A stretch of 64,000 nucleotides of DNA from an uncultured Agromyces sp. (GCA_913053875.1 CAJXGN010000001.1:434001-498000), one strand, 5' to 3'. Positions 55,350-64,000 are shown, numbered from the stretch's first letter. Notes: generated by a model from the letters alone, not told the origin. A program made the numbers and translations.

Positions 55350-56302
55350 TCGACCCCGACGCCGCCGCACCAGGCGAGATCTACCGCGACCCGGTGTACG
55401 ACGGGGCGACCGACCCGACCGTGGTCGTCGACGCGGAGGGCACGTGGTGGATGCACTACACCCAGCGGCGCGCGAACCACCCGGCACCGGGGCCGGGCGT
55501 CGCGTGGGTACACGGCAGCCGTATCGGGGTCGCGCGCAGCGCCGACGGGCAGCGCTGGGAGTACCGCGGCACGCTCGAGCCTGCGCCCGGCGGCCTGGCG
55601 CTGCACGAGGGCGCCCCGCCGGCGAACGTCGACGAGACGCACTGGGCGCCCGACGTCATCCACGACGGCGAGCGCTGGCGCATGTACCTCACCGAGATCG
55701 AGGGGGTGCCCACAGAGTGGGCGGGGCACCCGCGGCGCATCGTCGAGTACGTCTCCGACGATCTCGCGCATTGGGAACGGCGCGAACCGCTCGCACTCGA
55801 CAGCGACCTCGTGATCGACGCGGCGGTCGCGCACTGCCCCGACGGACTCTGGCGCCTCTGGTACAAGGACGAGGCCGCCGACTCGGTCACGAAGGTGGCG
55901 GTCTCGCGCGACCCCGCGACGTGGGAGCCCGGCGGCACCGCCGTCGGCGGCCGGCCGCACGAGGGCCCGTACGTGTTCGCGCTCGGCGGGCGATGGTGGA
56001 TGCTCACCGACGAGTGGCGTGGAATGGCCGTGCACCACTCTCCCGACTCGGTGCGCTGGGAGCGCCAGGGCGGGGCCGACGAGGTGATCCTCGGCGAGTC
56101 GGGGCCGGCGAGCAGGGGCGTGCAGATCGGGCGGCACGGCATGGTCGTCGTGCGCGACGACGAGGCGCTGCTGTACTACTTCACCCACCCGTGGTGGGAC
56201 GGATCGGAGATCTCCGAAGCGGATGCCGCGCATCAGCGACGCAGCGCGGTGCACGTCGCCCGGCTGCGCGTCGACGGCGCTCGGCTGGTCTGCGAGCGGT
56301 AG
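55346..56302 (+). CDS. GH43-like beta-propeller protein (putative glycosidase)
   Basis: 318 residues without a signal peptide. Repeats typical of five-bladed propellers are visible: YDGATDPTVVVDAEGTWWMHYT, SRIGVARSADGQRWEY, HWAPDVIHDGERWRMYLTE, RIVEYVSDDLAHWERRE, DGLWRLWYKD and PYVFALGGRWWMLTDEW. The conserved acidic residues of GH43/GH117 could be the Asp in TDPT and in APDV and the Glu in RPHEGPY. It is probably intracellular and acts on a disaccharide or oligosaccharide delivered by the importer. Substrate unassigned. Confidence 0.82.
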   Translation: MIDPDAAAPGEIYRDPVYDGATDPTVVVDAEGTWWMHYTQRRANHPAPGPGVAWVHGSRIGVARSADGQRWEYRGTLEPAPGGLALHEGAPPANVDETHWAPDVIHDGERWRMYLTEIEGVPTEWAGHPRRIVEYVSDDLAHWERREPLALDSDLVIDAAVAHCPDGLWRLWYKDEAADSVTKVAVSRDPATWEPGGTAVGGRPHEGPYVFALGGRWWMLTDEWRGMAVHHSPDSVRWERQGGADEVILGESGPASRGVQIGRHGMVVVRDDEALLYYFTHPWWDGSEISEADAAHQRRSAVHVARLRVDGARLVCER

Positions 56303-56575
56303 CGAGCGACCACCCGCCCTGCGGTCGCGTCCGAATTCGAGCCGCGGCTGTGCTCGGTCACAGCCGATGGGCATCAGGAGCCCCCAATCGTGACCTCGTC
56401 GTTATTGAAACGTCCAAATCTCGACGCGCCGCCCCTTGCGAAACGTTTTTCTGCACGCTAGATTGCTGGGCAAGCGCTTTCCCATTCGCACCAGGGTCGG
56501 GCGCGACACCGCAACCAAACGGACAACGAACGTCTCGGCGGACAATCGGACGAGGACGTTCAGGAGAGGACAACG
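56303..56575 (+). promoter_or_regulatory. Promoter region of the sugar-uptake operon with LacI-type operators
   Basis: The -35 TTGCGA (56436-56441) and -10 TAGATT (56459-56464) are 17 bp apart. GGGCAAGCGCTTTCCC (56468-56483), a near-palindrome centred on CG, lies over the start site, and AAACGTTT (56441-56448) lies just after the -35. Both are typical LacI-family half-site arrangements. GAAACGT also occurs at about 56407-56413. Confidence 0.72.
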
Positions 56576-57865
56576 ATGTTCAGCAAGAAGCGGGCATTCG
56601 CCGGAGTCGCACTCGCGACCGGCGCCGCACTGGCCCTCGCCGGCTGCGCCGGCGGATCCGACTCGGCGGACGAGCTCGACCCCGATGAGGAGGTCACCCT
56701 CGACCTCGCGTTCTGGGGCAACGACGTGCGCGCCGAGCTCTACAACGAGGTCATCGCCGCGTTCGAGGAGGAGTACCCGAACATCACGGTGAACTCGACA
56801 TTCCTCGGCTACCCCGAGTTCTGGGAGAAGCGCCAGACCGAGGCTGCGGGCGGCAACCTTCCCGACGTGATGCAGTTCGACTACTCGTACCTGCGCCAGT
56901 ACTCCGAGAACGGGCTGCTGCTCGACCTCGACCCCTACATCGGCGGCATCATCGAGTCCGACCCGCTCCCCGAGAACATCCTCTCGATCGGCGTCGTCGG
57001 CGGCACCACCTACGGCATCCCGACGTCGACCAACGCGTGGGGCATGTACACCAACCCGACCCTGCTCGGCGAGGTCGGCGTCGACGAGTTCGCCGGCGGC
57101 AGCTGGGACGACTACAACTCCTGGATGGCGGAGGTCACCGACGCCAGCGGCGGCGACGTCTACGGCGGCACCGACTGGACCGGTCGCATCCAGAACTTCG
57201 AGGTGCAGCTGCGCTCCGAGGGCTCGTACCTGTTCAGCGACGAGGGCGAGGCCGGCTTCGACGAGGCGCGCCTCGCCGAGTTCTGGGAGTCGGGCGCGGG
57301 CATCCGCGACGATGGCACCGTGATCGGGCAGCAGACGCTCGAGGAGGTCGCACCGCTCTCCGGCTTCGGCGCCGCGCTGACCGTGAGCGAGCTCACCTGG
57401 GACAACTTCGGCGGCGGCTACCTCGCCGAGCTGGGCGAGGCCTACCCCGAGCTCGGCCTGATCGCTCCCCCCGTCACGGTCGAGGGCTCGCAGGACCTGT
57501 ACCTCAAGCCGTCGATGCTGCACTCGATCGCCGCGAACACCGAGCACCCCGAGGCATCGGCCACGCTGGTGAACTTCCTCATCAACAGCCCGGCGTCGGG
57601 TGAGATCTTCGGCACCAACCGCGGCCTGCCGGCCTCGGAGACCGCCCTCGCGGCCGCCGAGCTCGACCCGCTGAGCCAGCAGATCGCCGACTACGAGGCG
57701 TCGATCGCCGACCGCCTCGGCGACGCCCCGCCCGTGCCGATCAACGGCTACGGCACGCTGGAGGAGAAGTTCCGCCAGCTCGGCACCGAGCTGGGCTTCG
57801 GCACCATCACCGTGGACGAGGCAGTGAGCCAGTTCTTCGGCGAGATGGACGTCATCCTCGGCTGA
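56576..57865 (+). CDS. Sugar ABC transporter substrate-binding lipoprotein
   Basis: 429 residues. Lipoprotein signal with lipobox LALAGC, then the cluster B binding-protein fold: VTLDLAFWGNDVRAELYNEVI, FEEEYPNITVNSTF, DVMQFDYSYLRQYSENGLLLDL and YGIPTSTNAWGMYTNP. It captures an oligosaccharide outside the membrane for the two permeases that follow. GGAGAGGACAACG precedes the ATG. First gene after the LacI-type operators. Confidence 0.95.
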   Translation: MFSKKRAFAGVALATGAALALAGCAGGSDSADELDPDEEVTLDLAFWGNDVRAELYNEVIAAFEEEYPNITVNSTFLGYPEFWEKRQTEAAGGNLPDVMQFDYSYLRQYSENGLLLDLDPYIGGIIESDPLPENILSIGVVGGTTYGIPTSTNAWGMYTNPTLLGEVGVDEFAGGSWDDYNSWMAEVTDASGGDVYGGTDWTGRIQNFEVQLRSEGSYLFSDEGEAGFDEARLAEFWESGAGIRDDGTVIGQQTLEEVAPLSGFGAALTVSELTWDNFGGGYLAELGEAYPELGLIAPPVTVEGSQDLYLKPSMLHSIAANTEHPEASATLVNFLINSPASGEIFGTNRGLPASETALAAAELDPLSQQIADYEASIADRLGDAPPVPINGYGTLEEKFRQLGTELGFGTITVDEAVSQFFGEMDVILG

Positions 57866-57877
57866 CGCACCCGCTCC

Positions 57878-57910
57878 GGGGGGCCCGGATCCACGCGATC
57901 CGGGCCCCCC
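57878..57910 (+). repeat. Strong hairpin between binding-protein and permease genes
   Basis: GGGGGGCCCGGATC pairs perfectly with GATCCGGGCCCCCC around a five-base loop. As in malE-malF, it probably protects the upstream mRNA and lowers read-through, giving excess binding protein. Confidence 0.8.
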
Positions 57911-57950
57911 GGGCACCGAACCCCATCCACGCACCATCGGGAGCAATGAC

Positions 57951-58949
57951 GTGACCACCACATCGACGAGGGCGCTCGTCACCGGCCGGCGCCTCCCCAA
58001 GGGCCGGCTCATGCCGCGCCGCCGCAACGAGGCCCCCGCCCAGCGTCCGGGCCAGCGTCGCCGGCAGTGGCGCGAGACGCTCGCGGGCTACGGATTCCTC
58101 AGCCCCTGGCTGCTCGGCTTCTTCGGCCTCACGATCATCCCGATGATCTACTCGCTGTACCTGTCGTTCACGCGGTACAACATCTTCCAGCCACCGCGCT
58201 GGATCGGCTTCGACAACTACATCCGACTGTTCACGAACGACCCGCAGTTCATCCAGTCGGCGCAGATCACCCTGATCTACGTGCTGGTCGGCACCCCGGT
58301 CATGCTGGCCGCGGCCCTGGCCACGGCGCTGCTGCTGAACTACCGCGACAAGGGCGCCGGCTTCTTCCGCTCCGCGTTCTACGCACCCTCGCTCATCGCC
58401 GCGTCGGTCTCCGTCGCGATCGTGTGGCGCGCACTGTTCTCCACCGACGGCCCCGTCGACAACACGCTGAGCTTCTTCGGCATCAACCTCGGCGGCTGGG
58501 TCGGCAACCCCGACCTCGTGCTCCCGGCCATGATCATCCTGGCCGTGTGGCAGTTCGGCGCCACCATGGTCATCTTCCTCGCCGGCCTCAAGCAGATCCC
58601 CAAGGAGCTCTACGAGGCAGCCGAGATGGACGGCGCGAACGCACTGCAGCGGTTCCGCGCCGTGACCATGCCGATGCTGTCGCCGGTCATCTTCTTCAAC
58701 CTGCTGCTCGGCATCATCGGCGCCTTCCAGGTGTTCGCGTCGGCGTACATCATCTCGAACGGCTCGGGCGGCCCGGCCGGCATGACGAACTTCATCACCC
58801 TGTACCTCTACAAGCGCGGGTTCAGCGACGGGCAGATGGGCTACGCGGCCGCGATCGCGTGGGTGCTGCTCGTGGTCGTCGCGATCATCGCCTTCATCCT
58901 GTTCCGCACCCAGCGCAACTGGGTCCACTACTCGGGAGACAACCGATGA
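57951..58949 (+). CDS. Sugar ABC transporter permease (MalF/LacF type)
   Basis: 332 residues, six membrane helices, with a basic N-terminal extension. The EAA coupling loop reads EAAEMDGANALQRFRAVTMP. YGFLSPWLLGFFGLTIIPMIYSLYLS and the C-terminal NFITLYLYKRGF segment are typical of MalF-type permeases. Start is the GTG at 57951; the ATG at about 58011 (MPRRRNEAP) is an alternative. It overlaps the second permease gene by ATGA. Confidence 0.94.
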   Translation: MTTTSTRALVTGRRLPKGRLMPRRRNEAPAQRPGQRRRQWRETLAGYGFLSPWLLGFFGLTIIPMIYSLYLSFTRYNIFQPPRWIGFDNYIRLFTNDPQFIQSAQITLIYVLVGTPVMLAAALATALLLNYRDKGAGFFRSAFYAPSLIAASVSVAIVWRALFSTDGPVDNTLSFFGINLGGWVGNPDLVLPAMIILAVWQFGATMVIFLAGLKQIPKELYEAAEMDGANALQRFRAVTMPMLSPVIFFNLLLGIIGAFQVFASAYIISNGSGGPAGMTNFITLYLYKRGFSDGQMGYAAAIAWVLLVVVAIIAFILFRTQRNWVHYSGDNR

Positions 58950-59890
58950 GCACCTCCAACGCCTACACCACCTCAGGCGGCGCATCGACCCCGGTGATCG
59001 CGCAGCAGCAGGCCATGCCCGCACCGCTGCCGCCCACGAAGCGCCGCAAGGTCAAGCGCAAGACCTGGCAGACCATCGTCTGGTTCGTCGTGCTCATCGC
59101 GCTGACCGCGCTCGTGCTGTACCCGCTGGTCTGGCTGTTCTTCGCGACGTTCAAGCCGAATGCCGAGTTCGGGCAGAACACCGGCCTCATCCCCGAGAAC
59201 CCCACGGGCGAGAACTACCTCAAGGTGCTCGAGGGCATCGCGGGCGTGCCGATGTGGAAGTTCTACTGGAACTCGCTGGTGCTCGCCACGGCGGCGGTCG
59301 TCGGCACCGTGATCTCGTCGGCCCTCGCCGCGTACGCGTTCGCGCGCATCCAGTTCAAGGGCCTCGCGATCCTGTTCGCGGCGATGATCGGCACGCTGCT
59401 GCTGCCGTTCCACGTCGTGATCATCCCCCAGTACCTGCTGTTCAACAACCTGGGCATGATCGACACGTTCTGGCCGCTGATCCTGCCGAAGTTCCTCGCC
59501 ACCGAGGCGTTCTTCGTCTTCCTCCTCGTGCAGTTCATGCGGCAGATGCCGCGCGACATGGACGAGGCGGCGCGCATCGACGGCGCCGGTCACGTCCGCA
59601 TCTTCTGGGCGATCATCGTGCCGCTGATCAAGCCCGCGCTCATCACCTGCGCCATCTTCAGCTTCATCTGGGCCTGGAACGACTTCCTCGGTCCGCTGCT
59701 CTACCTCACCAGCCCCGAGAACTACCCGCTCCCGATCGCCCTGCGGCTGTACAACGACCAGACCTCGTCGTCGGACTACGGCGCGACCGTCACCGCATCG
59801 TTCGTCGCCCTGATCCCGATCCTCGTGTTCTTCGTGGTCTTCCAGCGCTTCCTGGTCGACGGCGTCGCCACCCAGGGCCTCAAGGGCTGA
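58946..59890 (+). CDS. Sugar ABC transporter permease (MalG type)
   Basis: 314 residues, six membrane helices. The EAA loop reads DEAARIDGAGHVRIFWAIIVP, and YPLVWLFFATFKPNAEF, FARIQFKGL and the ending VDGVATQGLKG are MalG signatures. The N-terminus has a Ser/Ala/Pro-rich stretch before KRRKVKRKT. No ATP-binding gene is in the operon, so a shared MsiK-type ATPase elsewhere is expected. Confidence 0.95.
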   Translation: MSTSNAYTTSGGASTPVIAQQQAMPAPLPPTKRRKVKRKTWQTIVWFVVLIALTALVLYPLVWLFFATFKPNAEFGQNTGLIPENPTGENYLKVLEGIAGVPMWKFYWNSLVLATAAVVGTVISSALAAYAFARIQFKGLAILFAAMIGTLLLPFHVVIIPQYLLFNNLGMIDTFWPLILPKFLATEAFFVFLLVQFMRQMPRDMDEAARIDGAGHVRIFWAIIVPLIKPALITCAIFSFIWAWNDFLGPLLYLTSPENYPLPIALRLYNDQTSSSDYGATVTASFVALIPILVFFVVFQRFLVDGVATQGLKG

Positions 59891-59931
59891 CGCGCCGCGA
59901 CGCGCATGGCAGGCTGACGATGGAGCAGACG

Positions 59932-60606
59932 ATGGACCGCAACGAGGAACGCGCGGCGCGACGTGCCGCCGCCGCAGCCCGTCGCGCTGCGCGCGACGGC
60001 AGCGGGCCCACGCGTGACGACCACACGGTCGCCCGGTTTCCCGGCGCGACCGCGAAGTTCGCGCTGCTCGGCGAGGTGCTGCTCGTGGGGGTGCTCGTCA
60101 CCCTGGTGGGCATCCTCATCGTCACGCTGCCCGCCGCCCTCGCGGCCGGCACCCGTCACCTGCGCCGCTACATCCGTGCGGAGGGCTCGTCGCTCGGGCT
60201 GTTCTTCCGCGACGTGCGCACGGCACTGCCGGGCGGACTCGCGATCGGCGCCGGCGCCGCACTGCTCGCCGCCGTGCTCGCGCTCGACATCGTCATCGCG
60301 AGTTCGGGCCTGTTGCCGGGCGGCGCACTGATGGCCGTGGTCGGCTGGGTCGGCCTGCTCGCGCTGTCGGTCGTGCTGCTCGCCACCGCCGGCCTCTGGT
60401 CACCGCAGACCGGATGGCGCGCCGCGCTCCGCGCCCTCCCCCGCAGCCTCGCCGACGACGTGCCCGGCGCGCTCTACCTCGCGGCGACCGGCGTGTTCGT
60501 TGGCGTCGCGACGTGGGCGCTCGTGCCGCTCGTCATCCCCGCGCTGGGCTGCGCCGCGCTGGCGGTCGTCGCGATCCCCGAGCGCCCGCGGCACCGCGTC
60601 GGCTGA
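59932..60606 (+). CDS. DUF624 (YesL-like) membrane protein
   Basis: 224 residues with five to six helices (LGEVLLVGVLVTLVGILIVTLP; GGLAIGAGAALLAAVLALDIV; LMAVVGWVGLLALSVVLLATAG; GALYLAATGVFVGVATWALVPLV). A basic, Arg/Ala-rich N-terminus precedes them. DUF624 proteins often lie in sugar-use operons near binding-protein transporters. The ATG at 59932 is preferred because GGAG is six bases upstream; an ATG at 59920 is in frame. Role unknown. Confidence 0.78.
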   Translation: MDRNEERAARRAAAAARRAARDGSGPTRDDHTVARFPGATAKFALLGEVLLVGVLVTLVGILIVTLPAALAAGTRHLRRYIRAEGSSLGLFFRDVRTALPGGLAIGAGAALLAAVLALDIVIASSGLLPGGALMAVVGWVGLLALSVVLLATAGLWSPQTGWRAALRALPRSLADDVPGALYLAATGVFVGVATWALVPLVIPALGCAALAVVAIPERPRHRVG

Positions 60607-60669
60607 GCCGCATCCGCCACCACCATCCACCGCACCCACCCACCGCACCCCGCGAAGGAGCCCTCGAAC

Positions 60670-62727
60670 GTGCTGTACGGCGCCGACTACAACCCCGACC
60701 AGTGGCCGGAGGAGGTGTGGGACGACGACGTGCGTCTCATGCAGGAGGCGGGCGTGAACATCGTCAGCCTCGGCATCTTCGCCTGGTCGCGCATCCAGCC
60801 GACCGAGGGCGAGTGGGACTTCGCGTGGCTCGACACCGTGATCGGGAAGCTGCACGCCGGCGGCATCCGCGTCAATCTCGCCACCGCCACCGCCTCGCCG
60901 CCGCCGTGGGTGAGCGCCAGCTACCCCGAGACCCTGCCGGCCGACGAGAGCGGGGCGACCTACTGGCCCGGGAGCCGGCAGCACTTCGCCCCGTCGTCGC
61001 CGACGTACCGGCGCCTCGCGGGCGAGCTCGTGCGCAGCATCGCGGAGCGCTACGTCGACCACCCCGCGGTCGTCATGTGGCACGTCGGCAACGAGTTCGG
61101 CTGTCACCTCCCCATGGACTTCTCCGACTCGGCCCGCGACGCCTACCGCGACTGGCTGCGCGCGAAGTACACGACCGTCGAGGCCCTGAACGACGCGTGG
61201 GGCACGAGCTTCTGGTCGCAGCGCTACGCCGGGTTCGACGAGGTCTTCCCGCCGCGCCTCGCGCCGTACAGCCATAACCCGTCGTCGATGCTCGACTGGC
61301 GCCGGTTCACCTCCGACATGCTGCTCGAGTGCTACCTCATGGAGCGCGAGATCCTGCTCGCCGCCGGCGCGACCCAGCCGATCACGACCAACTTCATGGG
61401 CCCGTTCAAGCCGGCCGACTACGCTGCGTGGGCGCCGCACATGGACGTGATCGCCGACGACTGCTACCCCGACCCGTCGAGTCCGACGCGCGTGCGCGAC
61501 TCGGCGTTCCAGCGCGACCTCATCCGCTCGCTGAAGCCGGGCGTGCCCTGGCTGCTCTGGGAGCAGGCGACGGATGCCGTCAACTGGCGCCCGTCGAACC
61601 CGGGCAAGGCTCCCGGGCAGCTGATGGCCGAGACCGCCCAGTCGGTGGCGCGCGGCGCCGACGGCATCATGTTCTTCCAGTGGCGGCAATCGCGTGCGGG
61701 CAGCGAGAAGTTCCACTCGGCGATGCTCCCCCACGCCGGCACCGACACTGCGACGTGGCGCGCGGTGACCGAACTCGGTGCCCGCCTCGCGGCGCTGCCC
61801 GAGCTGCCCCCGCCCGGGCGCGACGCGAAGGTCGCGCTCGCGTTCGACTGGGAGAACTGGTGGGCCGTCGAGGAGCGCGACCACCCGACCGAGCTCGACT
61901 ACCTCGCCGTCTGCCGCGAGTGGTACGGCGCCTTCCACGCGCGCGGCATCATGGTCGACATCGTGCCGCCCGAGCAGGTGGACGACGGGTACGACCTGGT
62001 CGTCGCACCGGCGCTGTACCTGCTGCGCGACGCGGGCGCAGGCGCGCTGCTGCGGTTCGTCGAGTCCGGCGGCACGCTGCTCGCCGGCCCGTTCAGCGAC
62101 GTGGTCGACGAGCACGACCAGTTCCGCGACGGCGGGTTCGTCACGCAGCTGGGCCAAGCGCTCGGCATCCGCTTCGAGAACTTCGGCGCGCTGGGCGGCG
62201 CGTCGACCGGCGGCAGCGGCGTCGGCGCGCAGGGCGGGCGGCAGGCGGATGCCTCGCACGAGACGCTCCCCCTCCGCATCGCCGAGACCACGGCGCGCGC
62301 CACCCTCGTCGCCGAGACCGTGCACCCGACCACCGCCGACGTGGTCGCCGACTTCGAAGACGGACGCCCCGCGCTCACGCGCAACCAGTACGCGGCCGGC
62401 GAAGCCTGGTACGTCGCGACCGTGCCCGACGCGGCCGGCATCGACGCGGTCGCGAGCGAGCTGATCGCGGCATCCGGCGTCGAGCCCGTGGTCGCCGGCC
62501 TGCCCGACGGGGTCGAGGTCGCCCGCCGCGGCGAGCTCGTCACGGTCATCAACCACGGCCACGAGCCCGCCGACATCACGCTCGACGGCGTCGACTGGGA
62601 GTCGGGCGCGGCGGTCGGCTCGCGTACGCTCGGCCCACAGGAGGTGCTGTTCGCACGGATGCCCGTGGCCGGCACCGGCCCCGAGGCATCCGCCGACCCC
62701 GTGCTCGCCCACGCCCCCACCGCCTGA
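60670..62727 (+). CDS. Beta-galactosidase, GH42
   Basis: 685 residues. GH42 signatures: YGADYNPDQWPEEVW at the N-terminus, LGIFAWSRIQPTEG, acid/base Glu in WHVGNEFGCH, nucleophile Glu in LLWEQATDAVNWRP, then a trimerisation Rossmann-like domain (residues about 400-580) and a C-terminal beta domain. It has no signal peptide and acts in the cytoplasm on beta-galactosides. The start is GTG at 60670, with AAGGAG upstream. It is read with GH51 as arabinogalactan oligosaccharide breakdown. Confidence 0.94.
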   Translation: MLYGADYNPDQWPEEVWDDDVRLMQEAGVNIVSLGIFAWSRIQPTEGEWDFAWLDTVIGKLHAGGIRVNLATATASPPPWVSASYPETLPADESGATYWPGSRQHFAPSSPTYRRLAGELVRSIAERYVDHPAVVMWHVGNEFGCHLPMDFSDSARDAYRDWLRAKYTTVEALNDAWGTSFWSQRYAGFDEVFPPRLAPYSHNPSSMLDWRRFTSDMLLECYLMEREILLAAGATQPITTNFMGPFKPADYAAWAPHMDVIADDCYPDPSSPTRVRDSAFQRDLIRSLKPGVPWLLWEQATDAVNWRPSNPGKAPGQLMAETAQSVARGADGIMFFQWRQSRAGSEKFHSAMLPHAGTDTATWRAVTELGARLAALPELPPPGRDAKVALAFDWENWWAVEERDHPTELDYLAVCREWYGAFHARGIMVDIVPPEQVDDGYDLVVAPALYLLRDAGAGALLRFVESGGTLLAGPFSDVVDEHDQFRDGGFVTQLGQALGIRFENFGALGGASTGGSGVGAQGGRQADASHETLPLRIAETTARATLVAETVHPTTADVVADFEDGRPALTRNQYAAGEAWYVATVPDAAGIDAVASELIAASGVEPVVAGLPDGVEVARRGELVTVINHGHEPADITLDGVDWESGAAVGSRTLGPQEVLFARMPVAGTGPEASADPVLAHAPTA

Positions 62728-62761
62728 CCCACGACCACCCAGGTTCACCGAAGGAACGCAG

Positions 62762-64000
62762 ATGACCGACGCCACCGCTCGCCTCGACCCGTACCACGTC
62801 GTCGCCGACATCGACCGCCGCATCTTCGGCGGCTTCGTCGAGCACCTGGGTCGCCACATCTACGACGGCATCTTCGAGCCGGGGCACCCCGCCGCCGATG
62901 CCGACGGGTTCCGCACCGACGTCGTCGAGCTGGTCAAGGAGCTCGGCGTCTCGACGATCCGCTACCCGGGCGGCAACTTCGTGTCGGGCTACCGCTGGGA
63001 GGACGGCATCGGCCCGGTCGACCAACGGCCGCGTCGGCTCGACCTGGCGTGGCACTCGACCGAGACGAACGAGGTCGGCCTGCACGAGTTCCAGCAGTGG
63101 CTCGACCTGGTCGGCAGCGACCTGATGCTCGCGGTCAACCTCGGCACGCGCGGCACGCAGGAGGCGCTGGACGTGCTCGAGTACGCCAACTCCGCCGCGA
63201 CGACCGCGTGGACGGAGCAGCGTGCGGCCAACGGGCATCCGGAGCCCTTCGCCGTCACGATGTGGTGCCTCGGCAACGAGATGGACGGCCCGTGGCAGAT
63301 CGGGCACAAGAACGCCGACGACTACGGAAAGCTCGCCTCGCAGACCGCGAAGGCGATGCGCCTGCTCGATCCGGGCGTCGAACTCGTCGTGTGCGGGTCG
63401 TCCGGGCGCAGCATGCCCACCTTCGGGTCGTGGGAGCGCACGGTGCTCGAGCACACCTTCGACGACATCGACTTCATCTCGTGCCACTCGTACTACCAGG
63501 AGATGGGCGGCGATGCGCAGGAGTTCCTCGCCTCGGGCGTCGACATGGCGAAGTTCATCGAGTCGGTCGTCGCGATCGCCGACTCGGTCGCCGCATCGAA
63601 GCAGAGCGAGAAGCGCATCATGATCTCGTTCGACGAGTGGAACGTCTGGTACCTGCACGACGAGGACGGCGGGCAGAACGACAAGCCGGAAGAACGCGGC
63701 TGGCCGGTCGCCCCGCGGCTGCTCGAGGACCGGTACCACGCGCTCGACGCAGTCGTCTTCGGCGACCTGCTCATCACCCTGCTGCAGCACGCCGACCGCG
63801 TGCGCTCGGCATCGCTCGCGCAGCTCGTCAACGTGATCGCGCCGATCATGACCGAGCCGGGCGGCCCGGCCTGGAAGCAGACCACGTTCTTCCCGTTCTC
63901 GATCACCTCGCGCCTCGCGAGCGGCACCGCGCTGCGCGTGCCCGTCGACGCCGGCACGTTCACGAGCGAGAAGCTCGGCGAGGTCGCGAACGTGAACGCG
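62762..64000 (+). CDS. Alpha-L-arabinofuranosidase, GH51 (3' end outside window)
   Basis: At least 413 residues, open to the window end. FGGFVEHLGRHIYDGIFEP, STIRYPGGNFVSGYRWEDGIGP, acid/base Glu in WCLGNEMDGPWQIG, SCHSYYQEMGGD and nucleophile Glu in SFDEWNVWY are diagnostic of GH51. There is no signal peptide, so it works on imported oligosaccharides, removing arabinofuranosyl groups. AAGGAA lies before the ATG. Its position after GH42 suggests arabinogalactan-derived substrates. Confidence 0.95.
   Translation, partial: MTDATARLDPYHVVADIDRRIFGGFVEHLGRHIYDGIFEPGHPAADADGFRTDVVELVKELGVSTIRYPGGNFVSGYRWEDGIGPVDQRPRRLDLAWHSTETNEVGLHEFQQWLDLVGSDLMLAVNLGTRGTQEALDVLEYANSAATTAWTEQRAANGHPEPFAVTMWCLGNEMDGPWQIGHKNADDYGKLASQTAKAMRLLDPGVELVVCGSSGRSMPTFGSWERTVLEHTFDDIDFISCHSYYQEMGGDAQEFLASGVDMAKFIESVVAIADSVAASKQSEKRIMISFDEWNVWYLHDEDGGQNDKPEERGWPVAPRLLEDRYHALDAVVFGDLLITLLQHADRVRSASLAQLVNVIAPIMTEPGGPAWKQTTFFPFSITSRLASGTALRVPVDAGTFTSEKLGEVANVNA

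Noticed and set aside
57951..59890. A missing ATP-binding subunit hidden in the sugar operon
   Set aside because: No Walker A or signature motif was found in any frame between 56 and 64 kb, so the subunit is assumed to be encoded elsewhere.

Overview
The window is chromosomal DNA from a high-GC Gram-positive actinobacterium, most likely Microbacteriaceae (Agromyces-like). Reasons: about 70% GC, dense same-strand gene blocks with ATGA or GTGA overlaps, many GTG starts, an actinobacterial Tad/Flp locus with a DUF4244 pilin, PASTA-type class A penicillin-binding protein, an Rv2578c-type radical SAM gene, and LexA boxes of the TCGAAC-N4-GTTCGA type. I see no phage, insertion sequence, integrase or CRISPR array. 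At least nine genes (tadA, the PBP, vanZ, lcp, mqo, dnaX, a Nudix gene, lepB, pta) have a TANNNT -10 hexamer 6-7 nt before the start codon and no Shine-Dalgarno sequence, so leaderless transcription looks common.

Layout. 0-5 kb (minus): secreted hydrolase (partial), holB, tmk, topA. 5.2-8.5 kb: small orphan gene, then a compact Tad pilus operon (tadA, a TadB/TadC-like fusion, DUF4244 pilin, tadE, TadE-like). 8.5-9.0 kb: long repeat-rich divergent intergenic region. 9-11.7 kb: acsA, ridA, DUF4177. 11.8-21.3 kb, cell envelope: PASTA PBP, metallophosphoesterase, tRNA-Pro(CGG), VanZ, LytR-CpsA-Psr protein, sugar-1-phosphate transferase, UDP-glucose dehydrogenase, membrane acyltransferase-like protein. 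21.4-24.3 kb: a large polytopic protein that looks like an alpha/beta hydrolase interrupted by membrane segments. 24.3-30 kb: thymidine kinase and an unusual signalling cluster (LuxR response regulator, ATPase-less kinase-like protein, histidine kinase, and a natural fusion of the two kinase-type architectures). 30-33 kb: SOS-box radical SAM gene and an ABC-F gene with a long structured leader. 33-40 kb: mqo, a MerR pair, asd-lysC, an ABC exporter. 40-43 kb: recR, dnaX. 43-46.3 kb: flavin monooxygenase, BASS transporter and epimerase operon behind a second LexA-like box. 46.3-48 kb: Nudix, small membrane gene, repeat-rich gap, lepB. 48-51.6 kb: ackA-pta and the SRP 4.5S RNA gene. 52.4-54.3 kb: tRNA-Ser(GGA), a DUF1269-like gene, and an XRE-MNT/HEPN toxin-antitoxin pair. 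54.3-64 kb: LacI-controlled plant-glycan locus (GH43-like protein, sugar ABC importer without its own ATPase, DUF624, GH42, GH51 running off the end).

How it fits together. acsA, ackA and pta give both high- and low-affinity acetate/acetyl-CoA interconversion; mqo feeds malate electrons to quinone; asd and lysC begin the aspartate-family pathway that supplies diaminopimelate/lysine, methionine and threonine. The sugar locus is best read as uptake of arabinose- and galactose-containing plant oligosaccharides and their hydrolysis in the cytoplasm.

Two features run across the genes. An 11-mer, CGGATGCCTCG (core GGATGCC), occurs at least 16 times in both orientations, mostly inside genes and using otherwise disfavoured codons, and its core also forms inverted pairs in terminator-like hairpins, a pattern resembling DNA uptake sequences. 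A palindromic REP-like element occurs twice (38.3 and 47.2 kb). Coordinates, starts and functions are read from sequence alone; no database search was possible.
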